Assembly: GCF_027887165.1 (NCBI RefSeq)
Contig: NC_077233.1
Span: 218,346,517 to 218,410,516, forward strand
DNA length: 64,000 nt
Source: Monodelphis domestica
Taxonomy: Eukaryota > Chordata > Mammalia > Didelphimorphia > Didelphidae
Direction: 5' to 3'
The translations under genes were made by a program, and so were the position numbers. Below the pieces are notes generated by a model, which saw nothing but the letters and a program-made list of their open reading frames with translations, searched no databases and was not told the DNA's origin. Positions 32,961 through 45,036 of this stretch are shown piece by piece. How positions within the stretch are numbered: the stretch's first letter is position 1; each line of letters opens with the position of its first letter.

Positions 32961-33884
32961 ATGACAAACTCCACAGAAGCACAGAAGCCCCAAAATACCA
33001 AGAAAAATAAGAAGAAAGGGGCGACTCTGGACACATTCTATGGAGCCAAAATACAAAATACAGAGCAGATAGAAGAAGATATACAAGAAAATTCTCCAAA
33101 ATCTTCCAAAGGAAATAGAAACTCTCCACAAACCCATGAAGAATTTGAATCAGAAAGGACCAAAAAGATGGAAGCCCTCTGGGAGGAAAAGTGGGAAATG
33201 ATGCAAAAGAAATTCACGCATCTACAAAACCAGTTTGACCAAACTGTAAAAGAAAACCAGGCTTTAAAGCAAGAACTAATAAAGCAAAGCCAAAACACCA
33301 AGAAATTAGAAGAGAACATAAAATATCTCACCGACAAGGTGATAGATCTGGAAAACAGGGGGAGAAGAGAAAATTTAAGAATAATTGGACTCCCAGAAAA
33401 GCCAGAAATAAACACCAAACTGGACATGGTGATACAAGATATAATCAAAGAAAATTGCCCAGAGATTCTAGAACAAGGGGGCAATACAGCCACTGACAGA
33501 GCTCACAGAACACCTTCTACACTAAACCCCCAAAAGACAACTCCCAGGAATGTAATTGCCAAATTCCAAAGCTATCAAACAAAAGAAAAAATCCTACAGG
33601 AAGCCAGAAAAAGACAATTTAGATATAAAGGAATGCCAATCAGGGTCACACAAGACCTTGCAAGTTCTACGCTGAATGATCGTAAGGCATGGAACATGAT
33701 CTTCAGAAAGGCAAGAGAGCTGGGTCTCCAACCAAGAATCAGCTACCCAGCAAAACTGACTATATACTTCCAAGGGAAAGTATGGGCATTCAACAAAATA
33801 GAAGACTTCCAACTTTTTGCAAAGAAAAGACCAGAGCTCTGTGGAAAGTTTGATACCGAAAATCAAAGAGCAAGGAATACCTGA
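32961..33884 (+). CDS. L1-A ORF1p, open, 307 residues
   Basis: RNA-binding chaperone of LINE-1 that coats L1 RNA as trimers in cytoplasmic particles. Residues 1-65 are basic then acidic. A heptad-like coiled coil runs about 66-132. The RRM begins near 137 with NLRIIGLPE at 138-146, followed by the C-terminal domain (RKARELGLQPRISYPAKL) and an end in ENQRARNT. No stop or frameshift. The N-terminal third is unrelated to that of L1-B, while the part from LEENIKYL onward is similar. Confidence 0.92.
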   Translation: MTNSTEAQKPQNTKKNKKKGATLDTFYGAKIQNTEQIEEDIQENSPKSSKGNRNSPQTHEEFESERTKKMEALWEEKWEMMQKKFTHLQNQFDQTVKENQALKQELIKQSQNTKKLEENIKYLTDKVIDLENRGRRENLRIIGLPEKPEINTKLDMVIQDIIKENCPEILEQGGNTATDRAHRTPSTLNPQKTTPRNVIAKFQSYQTKEKILQEARKRQFRYKGMPIRVTQDLASSTLNDRKAWNMIFRKARELGLQPRISYPAKLTIYFQGKVWAFNKIEDFQLFAKKRPELCGKFDTENQRARNT

Positions 33885-34417
33885 AAAGGTAAATATTAAG
33901 GAAAGGGGAAAAATGTTATCTTCTTTTACTCAAACTCTCTTCTATAAGGACTACATTTATATCAACCTATGTATACTAATATGTGGGGAAAATGTAATGT
34001 ATAAATAGGGGGTAAAGAAAGACCAAATAGAATAATGGTTCTCACACAAAGATTCACAGGGGAAGGGGAGGGGAAGAAAACTCCTATAAGAAGGAGAGGA
34101 AGAGAGGGGGGAGGGGGTTTACTTAAACCTCAATCTCAGGGAAATCAACTCTGAGAGGGAAAAACATCCAGATCCATTGGGATCTTGAATTCTATCTTAC
34201 CCAACAAGGGTAAGGAGAAGGGAAAACCAAGGGGGGGAGGGGGAGAGGGAGAACAAAAAGGGAGGGAAAGAGAGGGGGGAGGGGGAGGGAACAAAAAGGG
34301 AGGGACTAAAAAGGGAAACATCAAGGGAGGGGACAAGGGGGACTGATTCAAAGTAAATCACTGGACTAAAAGGTAGAGCCGAAGAAGAAAAGGTTAGAAT
34401 TAGGGAAGGCAATCAAA
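33885..34417 (+). other. L1-A ORF1-ORF2 spacer, purine/G-rich
   Basis: 533 bp without an open frame. 34060-34340 is nearly pure purine with many GGGG and GGGGGG runs. Human and mouse L1 spacers are only tens of bases, as I recall. Several G-runs lie close enough for G-quadruplexes. Confidence 0.85.
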
Positions 34418-37400
34418 ATGCCAGGGAGTCCACAAATGACAATCATAACTTTGAACGTGAATGGGATGAACTCACCCATAAAATGTAGACGAATAGCTGA
34501 ATGGATTAGAATCCAAAACCCTACCATATGTTGTCTTCAAGAAACACACATGAGGCGGGTTGACACCCACAAGGTCAGAATTAAAGGATGGAGTAAGACC
34601 TTCTGGGCCTCAACTGATAGAAAGAAGGCAGGAGTGGTAATCATGATATCTGATAAAGCCAATGCAAAAATAGACCTGATCAAAAGGGATAGGGAAGGTA
34701 ATTATATTTTGTTAAAAGGGACTCTAGACAATGAGGAAATATCATTAATCAACATGTATGCACCAAATAATATAGCACCCAAATTTCTAATGGAGAAACT
34801 AGGAGAATTGAAGGAAGAAATAGACAATAAAACCATACTAGTAGGAGACTTAAACCAACCATTATCAAATTTAGATAAATCAAATCAAAAAATAAATAAG
34901 AAAGAGGTAAAAGAAGTGAATGAAATCTTAGAAAAATTAGAATTAATAGACATATGGAGAAAAATAAATAGGGATAAAAAGGAATACACCTTCTTCTCAG
35001 CACCACATGGCACATTCACAAAAATTGACCATACATTAGGTCACAGAAACATAGCACACAAATGCAAAAAAGCAGAAATAATGAATGCAGCCTTCTCAGA
35101 TCACAAGGCAATAAAAATAATGATTAGTAATGGTACATGGAAAACCAAATCTAAAACCAATTGGAAATTAAACAATATGATACTCCAAAACCGTTTAGCT
35201 AAAGAAGAAATCATAGAAACAATTAATAATTTCATCAAGGAAAATGACAATGGCGAAACATCCTTTCAAACCTTTTGGGATGCAGCCAAAGCGGTAATCA
35301 GAGGCAAATTCATATCCCTGAAAGCTCATATTAACAAACAAGGGAGAGCAGAGATCAATCAATTGGAAATGCAATTGAAAAAACTCGAAAGCGATCAAAT
35401 TAAAAACCCCCAGCAGAAAAACAAATTAGAAATCCTAAAAATTAAGGGAGAAATTAATAAAATCGAAAGTGATAGAACTATTGATTTAATAAATAAGACA
35501 AGAAGCTGGTACTTTGAAAAAACAAACAAAATAGACAAAGTACTGGTCAATCTAATTAAAAAAAGGAAGGAAGAAAAGCAAATTCACAGCATTAAAGATG
35601 AAAAGGGGGACAGTACCTCCAATGAGGAGGAAATTAAGGCAATCATTAGAAATTACTTTGCCCAATTATATGGCAATAAATACACCAATTTAGGAGAAAT
35701 GGATGAATATATACAAAAATACAAACTGCCTAGACTAACAGAAGAGGAAATAGAATTCTTAAATAATCCCATATCAGAAATTGAAATCCATCAAGCCATC
35801 AAAGAACTTCCTAAGAAAAAATCCCCAGGGCCTGATGGATTCACCTGTGAATTCTATCAAACATTCAGAGAACAGTTAACCCCAATACTATACAAACTAT
35901 TTGACATAATAAGCAAAGAGGGAGTTCTACCAAACTCCTTTTACGACACAAACATGGTACTGATTCCAAAACCAGGCAGGTCAAAAACAGAGAAAGAAAA
36001 CTATAGACCAATCTCCCTAATGAATATAGATGCAAAAATTTTAAATAGGATACTAGCAAAAAGACTCCAGCAAGTGATCAGAAGGATCATTCACCATGAT
36101 CAAGTAGGATTCATACCAGGGATGCAGGGCTGGTTCAACATTAGGAAAACCATCCACATAATTGACCACATCAACAAGCAAACTAGCAAGAACCACATGA
36201 TTATCTCAATAGATGCAGAAAAAGCCTTTGATAAAATACAACACCCATTCCTATTAAAAACACTAGAAAGCATAGGAATAGAAGGGTCATTCCTAAAAAT
36301 AATAAACAGTATATATCTAAAACCAACAGCTAATATCATCTGCAATGGGGATAAACTAGATGCATTCCCAATAAGATCAGGAGTGAAACAAGGATGCCCA
36401 TTATCACCTCTACTATTTGACATTGTACTAGAAACACTAGCAGTAGCAATTAGAGAAGATAAAGAAATTGAAGGCATCAGAATAGGCAAGGAGGAGACCA
36501 AGTTATCACTCTTTGCGGATGACATGATGGTCTACTTAAAGAATCCTAGAGATTCAACCAAAAAGCTAATTGAAATAATCAACAACTTTAGCAAAGTTGC
36601 AGGATACAAAATAAACCCACATAAATCATCAGCTTTTCTATATATCTCCAACACAGCTCAGCAGCAAGAACTAGAAAGAGAAATCCCATTCAAAATCACC
36701 TTAGACAAAATAAAATACCTAGGAATCTATCTCCCAAGACAAACACAGGAACTATATGAACACAACTACAAAACACTCGCCACACAACTAAAACTAGACT
36801 TGAACAATTGGAAAAAACATTAACTGCTCATGGATAGGACGAGCCAATATAATAAAAATGACCATCCTACCCAAACTTATTTATCTATTTAGTGCCATAC
36901 CCATTGAACTACCAAAATACTTCTTCACTGATTTAGAAAAAACCATAACAAAGTTCATTTGGAAGAACAAAAGATCAAGGATATCCAGGGAAATAATGAA
37001 AAAAAACACATATGATGGGGGCCTTGCAGTCCCTGACCTCAAACTATATTACAAAGCAGCAGTCATCAAAACAATTTGGTACTGGCTAAGAAACAGAAAG
37101 GAAGATCAGTGGAATAGACTGGGGGAAAACGACCTCAGCAAGACAGTATACGATAAACCCAAAGATCCCAGCTTTTGGGACAAAAATCCACTATTCGATA
37201 AAAACTGCTGGGAAAATTGGAAGACAGTGTGGGAGAGACTAGGAATAGATCAACACCTCACACCCTACACCAAGATAAATTCAAAATGGGTGAGTGACTT
37301 AAACATAAAGAAGGAAACCATAAGTAAATTGGGTAAACACAGAATAGTATACATGTCAGACCTTTGGGAGGGGAAAGGCTTTAAAACCAAGCAAGATATA

Positions 37401-38225
37401 GAAAGAATCACAAAATGTAAAATAAATAATTTTGACTACATCAAACTAAAAAGCTTTTGTACAAACAAAACCAATATAACTAAAATCAGAAGGAAAACAA
37501 CAAATTGGGAAAAAATCTTCATAGAAACCTCTGACAAAGGTTTAATTACTCATATTTATAATGAGCTAAATCAATTGTACAAAAAATCGAGCCATTCTCC
37601 AATTGATAAATGGGCAAGGGAAATGGATAGGCAGTTCTCAGATAAAGAAATCAAAACTATTAACAAGCACATGAAGAAGTGTTCTACATCTCTTATAATC
37701 AGAGAGATGCAAATCAAAACAACTCTGAGGTATCACCTCACACCTAGCAGATTGGCTAACATAACAGCAAAGGAAAGTAATGAATGCTGGAGGGGATGTG
37801 GCAAAGTAGGGACATTAATTCATTGCTGGTGGAGCTGTGAACTGATCCAACCATTCTGGAGGGCAATTTGGAACTATGCCCAAAGGGCGACAAAAGAATA
37901 TCTACCCTTTGACCCAGCCATAGCACTACTGGGTCTGTACCCCAAAGAGATAATGGACAAAAAGACTTGTACAAAAATATTCATAGCCGCGCTCTTTGTG
38001 GTGGCCCAAAACTGGAAAACGAGGGGATGCCCATCAATTGGGGAATGGCTGAACAAACTGTGGTATATGTTGGTGATGGAATACTATTGTGCTCAAAGGA
38101 ATAATAAAGTGGAGAAGTTCCATGGAGACTGGAACAACCTCCAGGAAGTGATGCAGAGCGAGAGGAGCAGAACCAGGAGAACATTGTACACAGAGACTAA
38201 TACACTGTGGTATAATCGAACGTAA
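34418..38225 (+). pseudogene. L1-A ORF2 (endonuclease-reverse transcriptase), one frameshift
   Basis: AP-like endonuclease (TLNVNG at 11-16, CLQETH with E42, [17 protein letters not shown]), then reverse transcriptase with the FADD box at residues 699-702 (36512-36523), then a C-terminal Cys-rich motif ([18 protein letters not shown]). The frame stops at 36823: a run of six A at about 36813-36818, against AAGAA in L1-B, shifts the frame. The other frame resumes and runs to the stop at 38225. The single-base change is the only lesion I see, and the frame is lost after residue 801. Confidence 0.92.
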
Positions 38226-38571
38226 TGGACTTCTACATTAGGGGCGGTGTAATGTCCCTGAACAACTTTCAGGGATCCAAGAGAAAAAAAAACACCATTC
38301 ATAAGCAAAGGATAAACTATGGGAGTGGAAACACCGAGAAAAAGCAACTGCCTGAATACAGAGGTTGAGGGGACATGACAGAGGATAGACTTTAAATGAA
38401 CACTCTAATGCAAATACTAACAACAAAGCAATTGGTTCAAATCAAGAAAACATCTAATGCCCAGTGGACTTACGCGTCGGCTATGGGGGGTGGGGGGAGG
38501 AAAAGAAAATGATCTATGTCTTTAACGAATAATGCTTGGAAATGATCAAATAAAATATATTTAAAAAAAAA
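38226..38571 (+). other. L1-A 3' UTR
   Basis: Contains a G-rich block (GGGGGGTGGGGGGAGG near 38486) and AATAAA at 38549, then poly(A). Homologous in inverted order to 38588-38918. Confidence 0.8.
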
Positions 38572-38587
38572 ACATTATTTTATTTGG
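38572..38587 (+). repeat. L1-A target-site duplication, right copy; axis of the inverted repeat
   Basis: ACATTATTTTATTTGG, copy of 32145-32160. It is also original L1-B 3' sequence, so L1-B resumes here. Confidence 0.9.
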
Positions 38588-38918
38588 TCGTTTTCATTTA
38601 TTCACTGGAAACAAAGATCATTTTCTTTTCCTCCCCTCCCCCCTCCCCCGCCTTTCCCTCTCCCATAGCTGACACATGATTCCACTGGTTATCACATGTG
38701 TTCTTGACTCGAACCCATTTCCCTGTTGTTGGAATTTGCATTATAGTGTTCATTTAGAGTCTCTCCTCAGTCTTATCTCCTCCAACCCTGTAGTCAAGCA
38801 GTTGCTTTTCATCGGTGTTTTTACTCCCACAGTTTATCCTCTGCTTGTGGGTAGTATTTTTTTTTAGATCCCTGCAGATTGTTCAGGGAAATTGCATTGA
38901 TACTAATGGAGAAGTCCA
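38588..38918 (-). other. L1-B 3' UTR
   Basis: Antisense C-rich block (CCTCCCCTCCCCCCTCCCCC near 38631) mirrors the L1-A G-block. Confidence 0.8.
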
Positions 38919-41900
38919 TCACCTTCGATTGTACCCCAATGTATCAGTCTCTGTGTATAATTTTTTCCTGGTTCTGCTCCTTTCGCTCTGCATCACTTCC
39001 TGGAGGTTGTTCCAGTCTCCATGGAATTCCTCCACTTTATTATTCCTTTGAGCACAATAGTATTCCATCACCAACATATACCACAATTTGTTCAGCCATT
39101 CCCCAATTGAGGGGCATCCCCTCATTTTCCAATTTTTGGCCACCACAAAGAGCGCAGCTATGAATATTTTTGTACAAGTCTTTTTGTCCATTATCTCTTT
39201 GGGGTACAAGCCCAGCAGTGCTATGGCTGGATCAAAGGGCAGACATTCTTTTATCACCTTTTGGGCATAGTTCCAAATTGCCCTCCAGAATGGTTGGATC
39301 AGTTCACAACTCCACCAGCAATGAGTTAATGTCCCCACTTTGCCACATCCCCTCCAGCATTCATTACTTTGCATAGCTGTCATGTTAGCCAATCTGCTAG
39401 GTGTGAGGTGATACCTCAGAGTTGTTTTGATTTGCATCTCTCTGATTATAAGAGATGTAGAGCACTTTTTCATGTGCTTATAAATAGTTTTGATTTCTTT
39501 GGCTGAGAACTGCCTGTTCATGTCCCTTGCCCATTTGTCAATTGGAGAATGGCTTGATTTTTTGTACAATTGATTTAGTTCTTTATAAATTTGAGTAATT
39601 AAACCTTTGTCAGAGGTTTTTATGAAGATTGTTTCCCAATTTGTTGCTACCCTTCTGATTTTGGTTACATTGGTTTTGTTTGTACAAAAACTTTTTAATT
39701 TGATGTAATCCAGATTATTTATTTTGCATTTTGTAACTCTTTCTAATTCTTGCTTGGTTTTGAAGTATTTCCCTTCCCAAAGGTCTGACATGTATACTAT
39801 TCTGTGTTCGCCTAATTTTCTTATAGTTTCCTTCTTTATGTTCAAGTCATTCACCCATTTTGAATTTATCTTGGTGTAGGGTGTGAGGTGTTGATCTAAG
39901 CCTAATCTTTCCCACACTGTCCTCCAATTTTCCCAGCAGTTTTTATGAAATAGTGGATTTTTGTCCCAAAAGCTGGGATCTTTGGGCTTGTCATAGACTG
40001 TCTTGCTAAGGTTGCTTGCCCCCAGTCTATTCCACTGATCCTCCTTTCTGTCTCTTAGCCAGTACCAAATTGTTTTGATGACCGCTGCTTTGTAATATAG
40101 TCTGAGATCTGGGACTGCAAGACCGCCTTCCTTTGTATTTTTTTTCATTATTTCCCTGGATATCCTTGATCTTTTGTTCTTCCAAATGAACTTTGTTATG
40201 GTTTTTTCTAAATCAGTAAAAAAAATTTTTGGAAGTTCCATGGGTATGGCACTAAATAGATAGATGAGTTTGGGTAGGATGGTCATTTTTATTATATTGG
40301 CTCGTCCTACCCATGAGCAGTTAATGTTCTTCCAATTGTTCAAGTCTAGTTTTAGTTGTGTGGAAAGTGTTTTGTAGTTGTGTTCATATAGATCCTGTGT
40401 TTGTCTCGGGAGATAGATTCCTAAGTATTTTATTTTGTCTAGGGTAATTTTGAATGGGATTTCTCTTTCTAGTTCGTGCTGCTGAGCTGTGTTGGAATTA
40501 TATAGAAATGTTGATGACTTATGTGGGTTTATTTTGTATCCTGCAACTTTGCTAAAGTTGTTGATTATTTCGATTAGCTTTTTGGTTGAATCTCTAGGAT
40601 TCTTTAAGTAGACCATCATGTCATCTGCAAAGAGTGATAATTTAGTCTCCTCCTTGCCTATTTTAATGCCTTCAATTTCTTTTTCTTCTCTAATTGCTAC
40701 TGCTAGTGTTTCTAATACAATGTCAAATAATAGAGGTGATAATGGGCATCCTTGTTTCACTCCTGATCTTAATGGGAATGGATTTAGTTTATCCCCATTG
40801 CAGATGATATTAGCTGATGGTTTTAGATATATACTGTTTATTATTTTTAGGAATGACCCTTCTATTCCTATGCTTTCTAGTGTTTTTAGTAGGAATGGGT
40901 GTTGTATTTTATCAAAGGCTTTTTCTGCATCTATTGAGATAATCATGTGGTTCTTGTTGGTTTGCTTGTTGATGTGGTCAATTAGGTGGATAGTTTTTCT
41001 AATGTTGAACCAGCCCTGCATCCCTGGTATAAATCCTACTTGATCATGGTGGATGACCCTTCTAATCACTTGCTGGAGTCTTTTTGCTAGTATCCTATTT
41101 AAGATTTTTGCATCTATATTCATTAGGGAGATTGGTCTATAATTTTCTTTCTCTGTTTTTGACCTGCCTGGTTTTGGAATCACTACCATGCTTGTGTCAT
41201 AAAAGGAGTTTGGTAGAACTCCCTCTTTGCTTATTATGTCAAATAGTTTGTATAGTATTGGGATTAACTGTTCTCTGAATGTTTGATAGAATTCACTGGT
41301 GAATCCATCAGGCCCTGGGGATTTTTTCTTAGGAAGTTCTTTGATGGCCTGTTGGATTTCTTTTTCTGATATGGTATTATTTAAGAAAACTATTTCTTCT
41401 TCTGTTAGTCTAGGCAATTTATATTTTTGTAAATATTCATCCATATCACCTAGGTTGGTATATTTATTGCCATATAGTTGGGCAAAGTAGTTTTTAATGA
41501 TTGCCTTAATTTCCTCTTCATTGGAGGTGAGATCCCCTTTTCATCCTTGATGCTGTTAATTTGCCTTTCTTCTTTCCTTTTTTTAATTAGATTAACCAGT
41601 ACTTTGTCTATTTTGTCTGTTTTTTCAAAGTACCAGCTTCTAGTCTTGTTTATTAGCTTAATAGTTCTGTCACTTTCTATTTTATTAATTTCTCCCTTAA
41701 TTTTTAGGATCTCTAGTATGGTTTTCTTCTGGGTGTTTTTAATTTGTTCATTCTCAAGTTTTTTGATTTGCATTTCTAATTCCTTGGTCTCTGTCCTCCC
41801 TAATTTGTTAATATATGCACTCAGGGATATGAATTTTCCTCTAAGTACTGCCTTGGCTGCATCCCATAAGGTTTGAAAGGATGTTTCGCCGTTGTCATTT

Positions 41901-42724
41901 TCTTCAACGAAATTGTTAATTGTTTCTATGATTTCTTCTCTAACTATCCGTTTTTGGAGTATCATGTTATTTAATTTCCAATTAATTTTTGATTTGGGTC
42001 TCCATGTACCCTTGCCGATCAATATTTTAATTGCCTTGTGATCTGAAAAGGCTGCAGTTATTATTTCTGCTTTTCTGCATTTGAGTGCCATGTTTCTATG
42101 ACCTAGTGTATGATCTATTTTTGTGAATGTGCCATGTGGTGCTGAAAAGAAGGTGTATTCTTTTTTGTCCCTATTTGTTTTTCTCCATATGTCTATTAAC
42201 TCTAATTTTTCTAAGATTTCATTCACCTCTTTTACCTCTTTCTTGTTTATTTTTTAGTTTGATTTATCTAAATTTGATAGTGGTTGGTTCAAGTCTCCCA
42301 CTAATATGGTTTTACTGTCTATTTCCTCCTCCAATTCTCCTAGTTTCTCTATTAAAAATTTGGATGCTATACCATTTGGTGCATACATGTTGATTAGTGA
42401 TATTTCCTCATTGTCTATACTCCCTTTTAGCAGAATATATTTACCTTCCCTATCCCTTTTGATCAGGTCTATTTGTGCTTTGGCTTTGTCAGATATCATG
42501 ATTGCAACTCCTTCCTTCTTTCTATCAGTTGAGGCCCAAAAGGTCTTACTCCAACCTTTAATTCTAACCATGTGAGTGTCAACCCGTCTCATATGTGTTT
42601 CTTGAAGACAACATATGGTAGGGTTTTGGGTTCTAATCCAATCTGCTATTTGTCTACGTTTTATGGGTGAGTTCATCCCATTCACGTTCAAAGTTATGAT
42701 TGTCATTTGTGGATTCGCTGGCAT
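38919..42724 (-). pseudogene. L1-B ORF2, one nonsense and one frameshift
   Basis: Same domain order as L1-A: endonuclease with CLQETH and VGDLNQPLS in 42254-42724, reverse transcriptase and Cys-rich end in 38919-41444. Two lesions: a nonsense codon at about 42252 (TAA where L1-A has CAA, a C>T change) after 156 residues, and a one-base loss near 41530 (GGGG where L1-A has GGGGG). Three open stretches remain (42254-42724, 41450-42226, 38919-41444). In the shared RT region I count about 18 amino-acid differences in 245 from L1-A. Confidence 0.92.
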
Positions 42725-43410
42725 TTTGATATCTTCCCCTAGTTCTGACCTTTCTTCTTTAGCTTTCTCCTTTTGAACCAGTGATTTACTTTAGGTCAGT
42801 CCCCCTAGTCCCCTCCCTTGATATGCTTCCCTTTCTAGCCCCTCCCTTTTTATGCTCCCTTCCCCTCCCCCCTCTCCTTCCCTCCCTTTTTGTACTCCCT
42901 CCTCCCTTCCCCTCCTTAATTTTCCTTTCTTTCTTGCTCTAATGGATAAGATAGAATTCAGGATCCCACTGAATCTAGATGTTCTTCCCTCTCAGATTTG
43001 ATTTCACTGAGAGTAAGCTTTAAGTAATTCCACTTCACGCTCTCTTCCTCTCCTTCTCATATGAGAGTTCTTCCCCTCCCCTTCCCATGTGTATCTTTAT
43101 ATGAGAAAGATTATTCTATTGATCCCCCCCCTATTTCTTGAAGTTAATCTTAGTATTATCGCGGTTCCCCCCTCCCTTTTCCTTTCTTTGCCCCCACTTT
43201 CCCGAAATCTTCTTAATGCCCCAATCTTTCCCTATGCATGTTTCTTCTAACTACTCTTATGATGATACAATTTATGAGAGTTACACAAAACATTTTCCCC
43301 ACATATTAATATATATAATTTGATGTAAATGTAGTCCTTATAGAAGAGAGTTTGACTTAAAGAAAAAGATAAGATTTATCTCCTTTTCCCTTTCTTTCAT
43401 ATTTACCTTT
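42725..43410 (-). other. L1-B ORF1-ORF2 spacer, purine-rich on its sense strand
   Basis: 686 bp; 42830-42930 reads as C/T runs on the plus strand (G/A on the L1 sense strand). Longer than the L1-A spacer but of the same character, so the feature belongs to the family. Confidence 0.8.
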
Positions 43411-44392
43411 TCATGTTTCTCTTGCTTTCTGTACTTGGATATCGAACTTTCCACAGAGCTCTGGTCTTTTCTTAGCAAATGCTTGGAAATCTTCTATTTT
43501 GTTGAATGCCCATACTTTCCACTGGAAGTATATAGTCAGTTTTGCTGGGTAGTTGATTCTTGGTTGGAGACCCAGCTCTCTTGCCTTTCTAAATATCGTG
43601 TTCCATGCTTTGCGGTCTCTTAGTGTGTTAGCTGCTAAGTCGTGTGTGATCCTTATGGGAGCCCCCTTATATCTGAAGCTCTTCTTCTTGGCTTCTTGTA
43701 GGATTTTCTCCTTTACTTGGAAGCTCTTGAATTTGGCAATTACATTCCTAGGGGTTGTCTTTTGGGGATTTAGTATAGAAGGTGTTCTATGAATCCTTTC
43801 TATTTCTATTTTGCCCCCTTGCTTCAGAACATGAGGGCAATTTTCTTTTATAATCTCCTGTAGAATAATATCGAGTTTATTGTTTATCTCTGGTTTTTCT
43901 GGGAGACCAATAATTCGGAGATTTTCTCTTCTCCCTCTGTTTTCCAGATCTGTGACCTTCTCACTGAGATATTTTATGTTTTCTTCTAATTCATTAATTT
44001 TTTTGGGTTTGCTTTATTGATTCTTGCTGTTTTATCATCTCGCTTTCTTCGAGGTGCTTAATTCTGGTCATTAGGGACTGGTTTTGCTTTTCAGCCTTGT
44101 CTGCCCTTCTATTGGATGCTTCAAGTTCTTTTTCCAATTGAGCATTCTTATCTGTCAGACAGCTGATCTCTTTCTCCCATTTTTCTTTCCAGGTTTCCAT
44201 CTTTTGGATAAGTTCCAGTTTGAGATCTTCCAGAGCTTGTTGATAGTTTCCATTTTGGGAGGCATGTTCTGAATTTTTTTGGATTTCCTCCTCATTCTCC
44301 TCTTTTCCTTGGGTACTTCCACCATAAAAGTTTTCAATAGTCACTTTTTCCCCTTTCTTCCTGGAGGCTTGATTTTGGGCCATGTGAGCCAT
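43411..44392 (-). pseudogene. L1-B ORF1, frameshifted
   Basis: Starts MAHMAQNQASRKKGEKVTIE. An acidic region and coiled coil follow to about residue 128, then the frame is lost in an A-run near 44000. In another frame the RRM and C-terminal domain continue and end at the TGA 43411-43413. The C-terminal two thirds resemble L1-A ORF1; the N-terminus does not. Confidence 0.88.
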
Positions 44393-45019
44393 CCCTTTGG
44401 TGGTTTTATTCCCCTTTCCTTTTTGGTCTGGGATCTGGGTTATATGGGCGGTTTTTCTGTGAATTAAGTTGCTTCAGACTAGTTCTTCCCAGCCTCTGAG
44501 GTTTCTTAGAGCACTGGGTCCCTGATCACAGCCACACTGCCCAGGTGTTCAGCTCCGCCCAGATAATCAATGTGTGGTCCACCCCTGGTGTTTTGCGCAG
44601 CCGCCCCAAGTACAGCTCCGCTGAAGCACTGGATTCTCCAGTGAAACCGCCCTGAGACGTTTTTTCCTGGCAGTCCCCAGATCCCAAGGACCCTGGAGTG
44701 CCCCCCAGATAGAGACGTTCCCCACTCACTCGCTGTCCCTGTGAGCTCTCAGGTAGCTCACTCTGGTTTAGTGGGGGAGGTGGGGTGGGGGAAGGGCGGC
44801 TCAGTTCACTTTTCTGTGCAAGCTTTTCCTCCTTATTATAGTGTGGAAATGTTCAAACCCCACGTACCTTTGCCTCTGTGGAGTACTGGGAGTACTGGGG
44901 TGTCCTTCTGTTCCTCCAAAGGTGATTTTTATGTTCCTTTGATGTAGTCTATTTTGTTCGGTGCCGGGGAGAGGAAGCGTGTGGTGTCTAGATTGCAGCC
45001 ATGATTACCTGGAAGTCTC
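44393..45019 (-). promoter_or_regulatory. L1-B 5' UTR / internal promoter
   Basis: 627-bp leader with no visible similarity to the L1-A leader and no tandem units. Promoter role is inferred. Confidence 0.6.
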
Positions 45020-45036
45020 AAGAAAACAACATTTTA
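45020..45036 (+). repeat. L1-B target-site duplication, right copy
   Basis: AAGAAAACAACATTTTA, exact copy of 32116-32132. Confidence 0.85.

Larger units (their letters stand above)
32161..38571 (+). mobile_element. L1-A, full-length LINE-1 inserted in the 3' end of L1-B
   Basis: Full 6.4-kb LINE-1: 5' UTR from AAGATGGCGGCTTAGAG, open ORF1, a 533-bp spacer, ORF2 broken by one frameshift, 3' UTR, AATAAA at 38549-38554, poly(A) of about 10. A 16-bp perfect target duplication bounds it. It is young (ORF1 open, single ORF2 lesion) but cannot retrotranspose on its own. Confidence 0.93.
38588..45019 (-). mobile_element. L1-B, full-length LINE-1 (split by L1-A near its 3' end)
   Basis: Minus-strand LINE-1 from the 5' end at 45019 (GAGACTTCCAGGTAATCATGG) to the 3' UTR at 38588. 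Its poly(A)-signal region continues through 38572-38587 and its poly(A) lies at 32133-32144 beyond L1-A. Bounded by the 17-bp duplication at 32116-32132 and 45020-45036. ORF1 and ORF2 are both broken. Confidence 0.93.

Noticed and set aside
38919..39376. Short plus-strand frames opposite L1-B
   Set aside because: Antisense shadows of ORF2; their composition follows the L1 strand.
42830..42930. Pyrimidine tract considered as an independent microsatellite
   Set aside because: It is the L1-B spacer; L1-A has the same feature in its own orientation.
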